Shown here one piece after another: positions 19,618 through 27,952 of a stretch of DNA of 64,000 bases (its first letter is position 1; each line of letters opens with the position of its first letter). This DNA is from Anabaena subtropica FACHB-260 (GTDB lineage Bacteria > Cyanobacteriota > Cyanobacteriia > Cyanobacteriales > Nostocaceae). The notes under the pieces are model-generated. The model ran no database searches. It worked only from the letters and a program-made list of their open reading frames with translations, and was not told where the DNA came from. Both the position numbers and the translations under genes were made by a program. Location: positions 95,325 to 159,324 of the forward strand of contig NZ_JACJRF010000008.1 in assembly GCF_014697105.1 (NCBI RefSeq). Direction: 5' to 3'.

Positions 19618-19789
19618 CCTTCTTTCCTGCGATCGCTATGATATCAGGATATACATACATTCTTTTTTGAGGAATCCAAGGACGCTGACTCAGGATAAAG
19701 ACTTGATAAGGCTGACCTTTAAAAGTCAGAAGTAAATTAACACCAAAGTTACCAACAACTGTGGCTTCATCAGTTTTGATCTCATGTTT
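19607..19789 (-). pseudogene. Remnant of a Uma2 family gene
   Basis: On the minus strand, an uninterrupted frame of about 60 codons reads ...GNFGVNLLLTFKGQPYQVF, then WIPQKRMYVYPDIIAIAG and a stop. This is the middle of a Uma2/DUF820 protein by its characteristic WIP...YPDI pattern. The N-terminal part is missing: the frame runs into the Obg stop region and lacks a start codon. The C-terminal third is absent. I read it as a truncated, non-functional copy lying between Obg and the NagX-like gene. Confidence 0.6.
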
Positions 19790-19794
19790 CTTAC

Positions 19795-20823
19795 TTAACT
19801 AAACACCTCTACTTCCTTGGCTGCATTGATTTGGTCAAGAACTCCCCAAACTTCTTGTAACATTGCATCTATCCCGCTACGAGTTACCGCAGAAATTAAG
19901 AAAACCGGAGCGTGAGAAAGATGATTTAATTGGGTAGCTAAAGCTTCCAAATCCACAGTCTCTCTATCAACTGCATCAATTTTATTCAGCGCTAAAATCT
20001 GCATTCGCTCAGTTAAACCCCGTCCATAAGCTTGTAATTCTTGCTGAATTGTGTTGTAGTCTCTGATGACATCATCACTAGTAGCATCAATTAAATGCAG
20101 AAGTACTCGCGTCCTTTCGATGTGACGTAAGAAATCATGTCCTAAACCCGCACCATCAGCCGCACCCTCAATTAATCCGGGGATATCGGCGAATACTGTA
20201 CCATCGCCTGTGGGTTTCCGCACTACACCCAAATTGGGAATGAGAGTTGTAAAGGGATAGTCAGCAATTTTGGGACGCGCAGCTGACAAAGATGAGATTA
20301 AAGTTGATTTACCTGCGTTGGGTAAACCAATGATTCCCACTTCCGCCAACAGTTTCAACTCTAAACGTAGCAGTTTTCTTTCTCCAGGTAATCCAGGGAG
20401 AGAATATTCTGGGGCGCGGTTACGGTTACTTAAAAAGTATTGATTTCCCAAACCACCTTTACCACCTTGTGCAATGAGTAGCTGTTGGTTTGGCTGAGTT
20501 AAATCACCAAGTAAATCACCTGTTTCTGCATCATAGATAGTAGTTCCACAGGGAACTTCCACAACTAAATCTTTTCCTGAAGCACCAGTACAGTTATTGG
20601 GGCCGCCACGACCACCATTATCTGCTTTAAATATATGCTTGTAGCGGAAGTCTAACAGGGTTTGCAGGTTTTCTACAGCAACGAAAATTACTGAACCACC
20701 CCGTCCACCGTTTCCCCCAGAAGGGCCGCCGGCAGGGACATATTTCTCTCGCCGGAAGGCGACGATACCATCGCCACCTTTACCAGCTTCTACTTCGATT
20801 TGTGCTTGGTCGATAAATTGCAT
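19795..20823 (-). CDS. obgE: GTPase Obg/CgtA
   Basis: Essential GTPase that acts in 50S ribosome assembly and stress signalling. 342 residues from the ATG at 20823; an ATG 33 bases upstream would add a non-conserved segment. The glycine-rich Obg fold occupies ~1-158 ([21 protein letters not shown]). The G domain follows with G1 GLPNAGKST, the G3 segment [13 protein letters not shown] and a C-terminal SAVTRSG. There is no long C-terminal extension. Confidence 0.96.
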   Translation of the reverse strand: MQFIDQAQIEVEAGKGGDGIVAFRREKYVPAGGPSGGNGGRGGSVIFVAVENLQTLLDFRYKHIFKADNGGRGGPNNCTGASGKDLVVEVPCGTTIYDAETGDLLGDLTQPNQQLLIAQGGKGGLGNQYFLSNRNRAPEYSLPGLPGERKLLRLELKLLAEVGIIGLPNAGKSTLISSLSAARPKIADYPFTTLIPNLGVVRKPTGDGTVFADIPGLIEGAADGAGLGHDFLRHIERTRVLLHLIDATSDDVIRDYNTIQQELQAYGRGLTERMQILALNKIDAVDRETVDLEALATQLNHLSHAPVFLISAVTRSGIDAMLQEVWGVLDQINAAKEVEVFS

Positions 20824-20925
20824 GAGTCGGGAGTCCTGAGTTAGGTGAGTTATCAATTATAAGTTTTTAATCAACTCTTCATTCCTTATTCTCTACTTTT
20901 AACTCTTGACTCAGCACTCACTACT

Positions 20926-21603
20926 CTATATATATGGTGAAATATCCTCTTTACATTCGTCTGCTAAATATGAGAGGGCGCGGAAACGTAAACCCACAAG
21001 TTGTTCATATAGTGGGTTGATTTTACATAATGGGGGAATATGTACAATTTTGCGTCCAAATAGGGTGACATCCCGTTCAAAGGGACACTGAGAGGGAATC
21101 ATTTTACACAAAAAACGGGCAACTCTGGGGTCTTCAATGTCTAACCCATCTAGCCAGTCGCGGAGGGGGTCAAGTACTTCTAGTGGGGGGGCTTGGGGTG
21201 CAATTAGCCCAGGAGGAATATCTGCTGGTTCTTGGTCTATTAAGGTTTGGCGTAAGGCTTCTAGGATGTCTTCTGGTTGTCCTAGTGCTTGACATAATTG
21301 GTGTAGGACTTGATCTTCGCTGGGGGAATATGTACCATCAGCGATCGCTACCATGACAGCTGTACGTAAAAAGTTTTCTGCTATTGGTGTATTCTTACCT
21401 AACACCACAGCTAATTCTTCTGGTGTGATTACTTCTAGGGAATCCCACTCTATACTAGGGGCTAATTCATTTTCTGTAATACTGGCGATTGATGCTTTTT
21501 CTTGCTCATCAAAGTTACCGTCAGCCCAAGCTATTGTCAGCAATCCACGTAACCAAGCGGCAATTTGTTCGCTACTGTAGGGAGAATGAACGACACTTGT
21601 CAT
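20926..21603 (-). CDS. TerB-like protein with Mo-nitrogenase-C-like domain
   Basis: 225 residues from the ATG at 21603; a GTG at 21618 is less likely. Residues ~1-120 look like a TerB-type all-helical domain (IAWADGNFDEQEKASIASIT). Residues ~145-225 (LRDWLDGLDIEDPRVARFLC, IPSQCPFERDVTLFG, PPLCKINPLYEQLVGLRFRA) match the domain that databases call Mo-dependent nitrogenase C-terminal. That name is misleading: there are no nitrogenase genes here, and the domain is of unknown function in cyanobacteria. Three Cys (SQCPF, PLCKI, DEC) could bind a metal. Confidence 0.85.
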   Translation of the reverse strand: MTSVVHSPYSSEQIAAWLRGLLTIAWADGNFDEQEKASIASITENELAPSIEWDSLEVITPEELAVVLGKNTPIAENFLRTAVMVAIADGTYSPSEDQVLHQLCQALGQPEDILEALRQTLIDQEPADIPPGLIAPQAPPLEVLDPLRDWLDGLDIEDPRVARFLCKMIPSQCPFERDVTLFGRKIVHIPPLCKINPLYEQLVGLRFRALSYLADECKEDISPYI

Positions 21604-21703
21604 AAACTTACGCTTCACCGATTTAATAGTAAGTTAGCTTTCCTGAGGCTAAACCGTTACCGCGCTAACTTCCCAAGTCTTAAGCTTTGTTTTGCGATTT
21701 CCT

Positions 21704-22288
21704 TTAATTAGCTGTTTGGGGTACTTCAAAATTTACATCTTCATATACACTAGCGATCGCACACCGAAAATCTATACTAGCTAGGTGTATCTCATCTCCT
21801 TGTCCGTAGGGATAAAGTACCCATTGTCCCTCTGGGTTACGGCGAAAACACTCTACACTCTGGCGATTTTGACTCACTAAGACATATTCTTGCAATGATT
21901 TCATTTCTCTGTAGTCAGCAAATTTCTCGCCTCTGTCAAAGGCTTCGGTGCTGGGAGATAACACTTCGATAATTAAGCAAGGATGACGCAGAAAGTTATC
22001 AAATGCTCGATCTCGCTGGTCGCAACTAACGATAATATCGGGGTAGTAGTAGATGTCTAGTGATTCGATATGGGCTTTGGTGTCTGAGATGTAAGCTTGA
22101 CATCCGCTTCCCCGCAAATGATTTCTCAGCATAGAAGCCGTATTCAGAGAAATAACTACATGAGTATTACTCGCCCCTGCCATTGCGTAAACCTCTCCCT
22201 GGCGATATTCGTGCTTAATGGGGCTGGTTTCTTCGCCTTTGAGATAGTCTTCGGGGGAAATATAGCTAGAGTTAGAAGCTGCAACCAT
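21704..22288 (-). CDS. Uma2 family PD-(D/E)xK endonuclease-like protein
   Basis: 194 residues. The typical Uma2 start SPEDYLKGEETSPIKHEYRQG and the core YYPDIIVSCD ... PCLIIEVLSPSTEAFDRGEK ... YVLVSQNRQSVECF are all present, so the nuclease-fold residues appear intact. ATG at 22288. It is clearly diverged from the copy at 17.7 kb. Function in the cell is not known. Confidence 0.9.
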   Translation of the reverse strand: MVAASNSSYISPEDYLKGEETSPIKHEYRQGEVYAMAGASNTHVVISLNTASMLRNHLRGSGCQAYISDTKAHIESLDIYYYPDIIVSCDQRDRAFDNFLRHPCLIIEVLSPSTEAFDRGEKFADYREMKSLQEYVLVSQNRQSVECFRRNPEGQWVLYPYGQGDEIHLASIDFRCAIASVYEDVNFEVPQTAN

Positions 22289-22443
22289 TTGTTACCACCT
22301 TTTGTTATGCTTTGTGTTTAGTATAAATGCACTTAATTAGTCAACTGGCTAAATATACATTGTCACAAATCTAGCCATTGCCAGATGCCGTAATTCCCTT
22401 ATAAGTCTTAATCTACAACTGTTGACACCGTAGAAATAGACCT

Positions 22444-23772
22444 GTGGATGAAATATTAGAGCGATCGCACCAACTCAAGCAAGCCTTAGTAGATTTTGTT
22501 CTAGATGCAGAAGGAACACTAGCCCAAGCCCTAGAAACCTATGCAGCAGAACAATTACGTCGTGGTAGTGGGGATACTACACAGCAAGATTTAACCATTG
22601 ACACTTTTCTGACAGAAGGAAAAGTTGGTGATGAGTCGCCAATAGATTTATTTATTACCAGTCATCCAGATTTATCAGACAGCGATCGCCATCTTCTCAA
22701 AAGTTGGCACCGTACTTTTATCGGTTTATTTACTATTACTCAAATTTTACCAGATGGCTTAGAGTTACTAAACTGGTTAACCAATAAATCTTATCTTGTC
22801 AAACCGAATAATTCTCAAACATTACAAGCAATTTCTCGGTTAAAACTAGGAGAAATCTTACTAACTCGTATTTCCCCTATTACTGATAATTATTGGACAT
22901 TTTCTGGACCATATACAATGATGGGTAAATTAGGTAAACCAAAACTGGCTGTAGCTATTGGTAATTTCAAGGAGAACCATAAGAATCATCTTTACAGTGA
23001 TGCACCTGATTTACTAGAAGCAGCTTGGGATTCGGTATATCAATATCACCAGGATTTTGTTAACTTCTTTGACAGTGATGAAATTACCTTACCTGGATAT
23101 CAACTAAATAAAAAAATCGCTGAATTTCAAGAATTAATTACCGAAAAACGTTTAGCAGCATTAGGCATTGATCAGACAAAATCTCTGAATGAATTAGCAG
23201 CAGAAGCCGGAGTTGAAGAAGCAGAAATTCAAGCCGCAGTCGAAGAAACTGGTGCAGATGCCAAATTAGTTTCGCAGATATTTAATAATAAAAGCGGTAA
23301 CAGCAAAATGGTGACACCAAAAGTTGATTTACCTGCGGAATTGAAAAAAGCCGAGCAACTAACAGCTATTTCTCATCCTCGTTGGGGACAAATGTTTTTA
23401 CCAACATATAGTAAGATGCAAACTTTGCTATCAGCAGAAGATTGGCAAAGTGTGGATGGGGCTGAGAAATTAATTCGCTATTATCTGGAAGATAAAAGTA
23501 TTAATGCTTTTATTTGGTATCGTTTAGCTGAACATTATCCAAATTCATTAGAAAAAGTGTTGCAAAGTGTGCTGGAACGTCCAGAATTTGAACTCAGCAG
23601 TGATTTAAACACACTTTTACAAGAATTCCATAAACCTCTGGAGCCAAACTTACCTGATATTGCTAGTGTACCCATACATCTGCATGAATTATTTCAAGAT
23701 GCAGTTGCCGAAGTCCATAAATCTAAACCAAAAGGCAAGGGACAAAAAAAAGTAAGTAAAGGTTTTAAATAG
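22444..23772 (+). CDS. Conserved hypothetical cyanobacterial protein
   Basis: 442 residues with a GTG start at 22444. No signal peptide or membrane span is visible. The N-terminal half contains DESPIDLFITSHPDLSDSDR and a SRLKLGEILLTRI segment. The middle (NELAAEAGVEEAEIQAAVEE) is Ala/Glu-rich and helical. The tail is basic (KPKGKGQKKVSKGFK), which may contact nucleic acid. I do not recognise a catalytic motif. It precedes the aldolase gene by 66 bp on the same strand. Confidence 0.85.
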   Translation: MDEILERSHQLKQALVDFVLDAEGTLAQALETYAAEQLRRGSGDTTQQDLTIDTFLTEGKVGDESPIDLFITSHPDLSDSDRHLLKSWHRTFIGLFTITQILPDGLELLNWLTNKSYLVKPNNSQTLQAISRLKLGEILLTRISPITDNYWTFSGPYTMMGKLGKPKLAVAIGNFKENHKNHLYSDAPDLLEAAWDSVYQYHQDFVNFFDSDEITLPGYQLNKKIAEFQELITEKRLAALGIDQTKSLNELAAEAGVEEAEIQAAVEETGADAKLVSQIFNNKSGNSKMVTPKVDLPAELKKAEQLTAISHPRWGQMFLPTYSKMQTLLSAEDWQSVDGAEKLIRYYLEDKSINAFIWYRLAEHYPNSLEKVLQSVLERPEFELSSDLNTLLQEFHKPLEPNLPDIASVPIHLHELFQDAVAEVHKSKPKGKGQKKVSKGFK

Positions 23773-23838
23773 ACATTTATTTTGAGCAAGATGCTATCTT
23801 AAGAGCAAAATCATTTTCTCAGATTTGAGGAACCCTTT

Positions 23839-24921
23839 ATGACTACAACACTCTTAGAATCTAATTCTATCGAGTCATTGCTAGGAAATGAAGCCGAAGA
23901 CTTGCTTACCTACAAAGCGAAAGTCTCTCAAGATTTACTACATTTACCGGGGCCTGATTTCGTTGATCGAATTTGGTTAAATAGCGATCGCCATCCTCAA
24001 GTCTTGCGAAATCTCCAACAACTCTATTCTACAGGCCGTTTGGCATATACTGGCTATCTTTCAATTCTGCCAGTAGACCAAGGTATTGAACATTCAGCCG
24101 GAGCATCTTTTGCTCCTAATCCTATCTACTTCGATCCAGAAAATATCATCCGTTTAGCAATAGCCGGTGGTTGTAATGCTGTAGCTACAACTTTAGGAGT
24201 ATTGGGGAGTGTCTCACGTAAATATGCCCACAAAATTCCTTTCATTGCCAAACTCAACCATAATGAATTGTTAACCTTTCCCAATCAATTTGACCAAGTG
24301 TTGTTTGGTGATGTAGAACAAGCTTGGAATTTGGGTGCTGTGGCTGTCGGCGCGACAATTTATTTTGGTTCGGAACAGTCCACCAGACAAATTCAAGAAA
24401 TCAGTTACGCTTTTAAACGCGCCCATGAACTAGGGATGGTGACAATTCTTTGGTGTTATTTGCGGAACAACGCTTTTAAACAAGACAAAGATTATCATGT
24501 TGCGGCTGACCTCACCGGACAAGCAAATCATTTGGGTGTGACAATTGAAGCCGACATCATTAAACAAAAATTACCTGAAAATAATCATGGTTATGGTGCA
24601 GTAGTCAAAGCAACTGGTCAGAGTTATGGCAAAACTCATGAAAAAGTTTACACCGAGTTAACAACCGATCACCCCATCGATTTGACTCGTTACCAAGTCC
24701 TCAATTGTTACTGCGGACGTGCGGGTTTAATTAATTCTGGAGGTGCATCTGGCAAAAATGACTTTGCAGAAGCAGTCCGTACCGCAGTTATTAATAAACG
24801 GGCTGGAGGTACAGGATTAATTTCTGGAAGAAAGGCTTTTCAGCGTCCTTTTGAGGAAGGGGTGAAGCTGTTTCATGCCATTCAGGATGTTTATTTGTCA
24901 CCAGATGTGACCATAGCTTAA
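23839..24921 (+). CDS. fbaB: Class I fructose-bisphosphate aldolase, FbaB/DhnA type
   Basis: Schiff-base aldolase of the archaeal/DhnA type. The 360 residues align in my memory with E. coli FbaB along their length: [76 protein letters not shown] and a final [10 protein letters not shown]. The reaction is reversible cleavage of fructose-1,6-bisphosphate. Cyanobacteria usually rely on a class II enzyme in the Calvin cycle, so this copy may be auxiliary. GAGGAACCC before the ATG gives a ribosome-binding site. Confidence 0.93.
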   Translation: MTTTLLESNSIESLLGNEAEDLLTYKAKVSQDLLHLPGPDFVDRIWLNSDRHPQVLRNLQQLYSTGRLAYTGYLSILPVDQGIEHSAGASFAPNPIYFDPENIIRLAIAGGCNAVATTLGVLGSVSRKYAHKIPFIAKLNHNELLTFPNQFDQVLFGDVEQAWNLGAVAVGATIYFGSEQSTRQIQEISYAFKRAHELGMVTILWCYLRNNAFKQDKDYHVAADLTGQANHLGVTIEADIIKQKLPENNHGYGAVVKATGQSYGKTHEKVYTELTTDHPIDLTRYQVLNCYCGRAGLINSGGASGKNDFAEAVRTAVINKRAGGTGLISGRKAFQRPFEEGVKLFHAIQDVYLSPDVTIA

Positions 24922-25110
24922 GTTCTTGCTGAGTGCTGAGTTTTGAGTGAAAATAGCGTTTTTCTGGTGGATGAAGTACACCACTCTAGACTATTGTCGC
25001 CATTAAGTTCTACTTCTCCGAACCGAGGAACATAGCATATTAACTCAGCACAAAGTTTTAGCCTTATTTCCTTTTCTTCACTTAGTGGAAACTATAGGAA
25101 TTGGATTTGA

Positions 25111-26241
25111 TTATCCCCACAATCTTCTTCCCGATTTGCCATTTAATCGATTGTGAGCATCTTCTAATAAGGTAGGAATATCTAAATTTTCTGGACATCG
25201 AGGTAAACAATCACCGCATTCTCTACAACGGTTAGCTTTCATTCCAGGGAACCAGTGACCGGCATTTTCAAACATTCCATAGCGGTATTGTCCGTAATCT
25301 GTCATATTGTATGCTACTGCCAAGTTACGTAACCTAAAAACTTCAGGAATATTGATGCTTTCTGGACATGGTAAACAAGCATAGCATTGGCTACACTGTT
25401 CAGTTCCTAAAACTGTTTTTTGATGCTTTTTTAAACGCTCGAAAGTGGAAATTTCTGCTGGCGTTAACTCACAGTCACTATTAGCAAATTGTAAGGGTTC
25501 TACTAATTCTTCTGGAGTGGCTGGCCCTACACTCAAGGTAGTAATCCGTTGATCACTTAACAAAAATCTATAATTTAATTCTAAAGGCGAAAACGGCTGA
25601 CACAAATCTTTGAGGGTTTGGGGTGGCGTATACAGTTTTCCTCCCTTATCGGCTGGGGAGATGATAAAGATACCCATGTCTTTCTCAGCAGCTAATGCAA
25701 TTGCTGGGGCGTTTCTTTGAAAGAAATAGTAATAATGCAGATTGACAAATTCAAAAAAATCTGTGTTGATGGCTGCTTGAATCACCTCTAATACCCCGTG
25801 AGTAGAAAAGCCGACGTGTCTAACTCGACCGTCGTTAATAGCCTCCTCAACGGCTTTCATGCAGCCACCTTTGGCTTGCACCCACTCCAGATGCTCCCAA
25901 GTATTTAAGCCGTGAATTCCTAGACAATCCAGATAATCTAAGTTCAACCGTTCTAGGGATTCATCGATGTACCGACGCATACTGTCAGCATCAGATGACG
26001 GTGGGATTTTAGTGGTTATGTAAAGTTGGGAACGAGGTACAGACAACCCAACTTTGATTGCTTCGCCAAAATACTCCTCACTTTTACCGTAACCTCTGGC
26101 TGTTTCTATGTGATTAATCCCTAGTTCTAAGGCCTTGACAATAGTCTGCTGCACATTTTCGCTATTAGCCAAGTAGCGCATTGTCCCTAAAGAAAAAATT
26201 GAGAGATTTAGATTCGTTTTTCCAAAGCGTCGGTATTGCAT
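25111..26241 (-). CDS. Aldo/keto reductase with 4Fe-4S ferredoxin-type C-terminus
   Basis: 376 residues from the ATG at 26241 (MQYRRFGKTNLNLSIFSLGT). The frame is open to 26334, but that adds an unlikely hydrophobic extension. Residues ~1-290 form the AKR barrel. The C-terminal ~90 residues hold CSQCYACLPCP and CRECGDCLPRCP, two ferredoxin-like Cys clusters that probably bind 4Fe-4S centres. AKR-ferredoxin fusions are widespread in cyanobacteria and anaerobes; the substrate is unknown. Likely cytosolic. Confidence 0.9.
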   Translation of the reverse strand: MQYRRFGKTNLNLSIFSLGTMRYLANSENVQQTIVKALELGINHIETARGYGKSEEYFGEAIKVGLSVPRSQLYITTKIPPSSDADSMRRYIDESLERLNLDYLDCLGIHGLNTWEHLEWVQAKGGCMKAVEEAINDGRVRHVGFSTHGVLEVIQAAINTDFFEFVNLHYYYFFQRNAPAIALAAEKDMGIFIISPADKGGKLYTPPQTLKDLCQPFSPLELNYRFLLSDQRITTLSVGPATPEELVEPLQFANSDCELTPAEISTFERLKKHQKTVLGTEQCSQCYACLPCPESINIPEVFRLRNLAVAYNMTDYGQYRYGMFENAGHWFPGMKANRCRECGDCLPRCPENLDIPTLLEDAHNRLNGKSGRRLWG

Positions 26242-26406
26242 AACTAAAGCTTGAGTAGTAGGTGCTGAGTCCTGAGTAAAAATACGATAAATTATCTCTC
26301 TAAAAGAGTGAAGCGTAAAAAAGAAGTAGTGCAAAAAATTGCCTTTTCTTGCTAATTTTTGCTTCTTTTTTCCTCAAAACTCAACAACTGATTACTCGAT
26401 ACTTTT

Positions 26407-26904
26407 CTAACTGTCACCATTACCAAAGCGCTTAATTAAATCCTCAGGACGAAGATTGGAAATAAATTCCCGAAAGGCTTCTTGTTCGGCTTCATCAGCG
26501 TCACGGTCTACAGGAATAGAAGCATCAGCAATTACTTCTTCCATGACCCAAATGGGAGTATTTGTACGGAGAGCAACTGCGATCGCATCACTAGGACGCG
26601 CGTCAATTTCTTTTTTGACTTCGCCTTGCTGTACTATCAATGCCGCATAAAATGTATCTTTTTGCAAGGAATGAATAATCACCTTTTCTAGAGTCATGTT
26701 CCACGCCTCCAGAATATTTACCATCAGATCGTGAGTTAAGGGACGGGGAGGCTTTTGATTCTCCAACGCTCCCATAATTGCCCTGGCCTGTTCCTGACCA
26801 ATATAAATTGGTAACGCTCGGCGATCGGAAGCGTCTTTCAACAAGACGATTGGGCTGCGGGTTATGGCATCTAATGCTATGCCAGCGACTTTCATTTCAA
26901 TCAT
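26407..26904 (-). CDS. Bifunctional nuclease family protein (DUF151)
   Basis: 165 residues. The pattern MIEMKVAGIALDAITRSPIV, LPIYIGQEQARAIMGALE and RPSDAIAVALRTNTPIWVME is diagnostic of the BFN/DUF151 family, shown in plants and some bacteria to have RNase and DNase activity. It is acidic and likely cytosolic. Two ATGs lie three codons apart (26904 and 26895). Confidence 0.93.
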   Translation of the reverse strand: MIEMKVAGIALDAITRSPIVLLKDASDRRALPIYIGQEQARAIMGALENQKPPRPLTHDLMVNILEAWNMTLEKVIIHSLQKDTFYAALIVQQGEVKKEIDARPSDAIAVALRTNTPIWVMEEVIADASIPVDRDADEAEQEAFREFISNLRPEDLIKRFGNGDS

Positions 26905-27241
26905 TGACTAAGCCTCTATCATCCTTTGAGTTATTAAGGCTAAGTGATAAAAAATACACTTTTTTGGGTAAGTAAAAGCAGGAATAAACATAGGCACTGT
27001 TTTCTATAATTGCCTCTATTAAACTCCGAACTGGTGGTGAACACCAGAGTAATTCAAATGGGTCTTTATAAACAATAACCTTATTAACCAAGTATGCCTT
27101 GTGAAAGATGTAATTGTGTTAATAACCTTATAATAGATAAAGTCAGAAAATATACTCAGAATTTTTGCCATTCTTGTAAGAATTACCAGTGGATTTTCGG
27201 CAAAATTAAGTAATAAATAGAGTTAGTTTTACAAAAAAGCC
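26905..27241. other. AT-rich intergenic region
   Basis: This is a divergent promoter region between the bifunctional nuclease gene and riboflavin synthase. I see no FMN-riboswitch conserved core upstream of the riboflavin synthase, and no gene or strong repeat. Confidence 0.5.
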
Positions 27242-27904
27242 GTGTTTACAGGATTAGTACAAGCCTTAGGAACAATCAAGCCTTTAGGGGGCGATTCTTG
27301 GCAAATTACTTGTGTGAGTCAGTCATTATCAATTATGCAGGATCTGGCTTACGGTGACAGTGTTGCTGTTGATGGTGTTTGCCTAACAGTGGAAGAAATT
27401 TTAAAAGATGGGTTTATCGCCTCAGCTTCCCCGGAAACTCTTCGCCGCACCACTCTAGGAACTGAGGAAGCACAACAAGGATACGTCAACCTAGAAACTT
27501 CGTTAAGAGTTGGTGGTAAAGTCGGCGGTCACTTTGTCATGGGTCATGTAGATGGCGTGGGTCAATTAGTAAGCTTGGAACAGACAGCCAGTTCTTGGGA
27601 AATGACCTTTACTGCACCAGAGGCGATCGCACGTTACATTGTCCCCAAGGGTAGCATTACTGTCAATGGCATTAGTTTAACTGTAGCTGCCTACGATCCC
27701 GAATTATCTCAATTCACCGTGGCAGTTATCCCCCTTACTTACGCAGAGACTAATCTCCGATATCTCGTCCCTGGCAGCTTGGTAAATTTGGAAGGGGATA
27801 TCTTAGGCAAGTACGTGGAAAAATTTCTGCAACCCGGTCAACGTCACACCACAGATACAGATATTACGCCTGCTTTTCTCTTAGAACACGGGTATTTATC
27901 TTAG
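27242..27904 (+). CDS. ribE: Riboflavin synthase alpha chain
   Basis: Converts two 6,7-dimethyl-8-ribityllumazines to riboflavin and a pyrimidine. 220 residues with two lumazine-binding repeats: the first begins MFTGLVQALGTI, the second contains GGHFVMGHVDGVG and VNGISLTVAAYD. The start codon is GTG at 27242. It is a stand-alone gene here, not in a rib operon. A perfect palindrome follows it. Confidence 0.95.
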   Translation: MFTGLVQALGTIKPLGGDSWQITCVSQSLSIMQDLAYGDSVAVDGVCLTVEEILKDGFIASASPETLRRTTLGTEEAQQGYVNLETSLRVGGKVGGHFVMGHVDGVGQLVSLEQTASSWEMTFTAPEAIARYIVPKGSITVNGISLTVAAYDPELSQFTVAVIPLTYAETNLRYLVPGSLVNLEGDILGKYVEKFLQPGQRHTTDTDITPAFLLEHGYLS

Positions 27905-27908
27905 GTTC

Positions 27909-27941
27909 AGATCCGCGACTTCTTGAAGAAGTCGCGGATCT
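27909..27941. repeat. Perfect 15-bp palindrome between convergent genes
   Basis: AGATCCGCGACTTCT and its exact complement flank a 3-base loop. It lies 5 bp after the riboflavin synthase stop and 12 bp before the convergent M23 peptidase stop. There is no T-run. I recognise this motif as a dispersed Nostoc-type palindrome, and it may also act as a bidirectional transcription end. Confidence 0.85.
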
Positions 27942-27952
27942 AGCAACCATCC

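Noticed and set aside
20926..21603. Nitrogen-fixation gene call for the Mo-nitrogenase-C-like protein
   Set aside because: The name comes from a domain label only. The protein lacks nitrogenase cofactor motifs and no nif genes are nearby.
26905..27241. FMN riboswitch upstream of riboflavin synthase
   Set aside because: No AGGGT-GAAATTCC-type conserved core is present.
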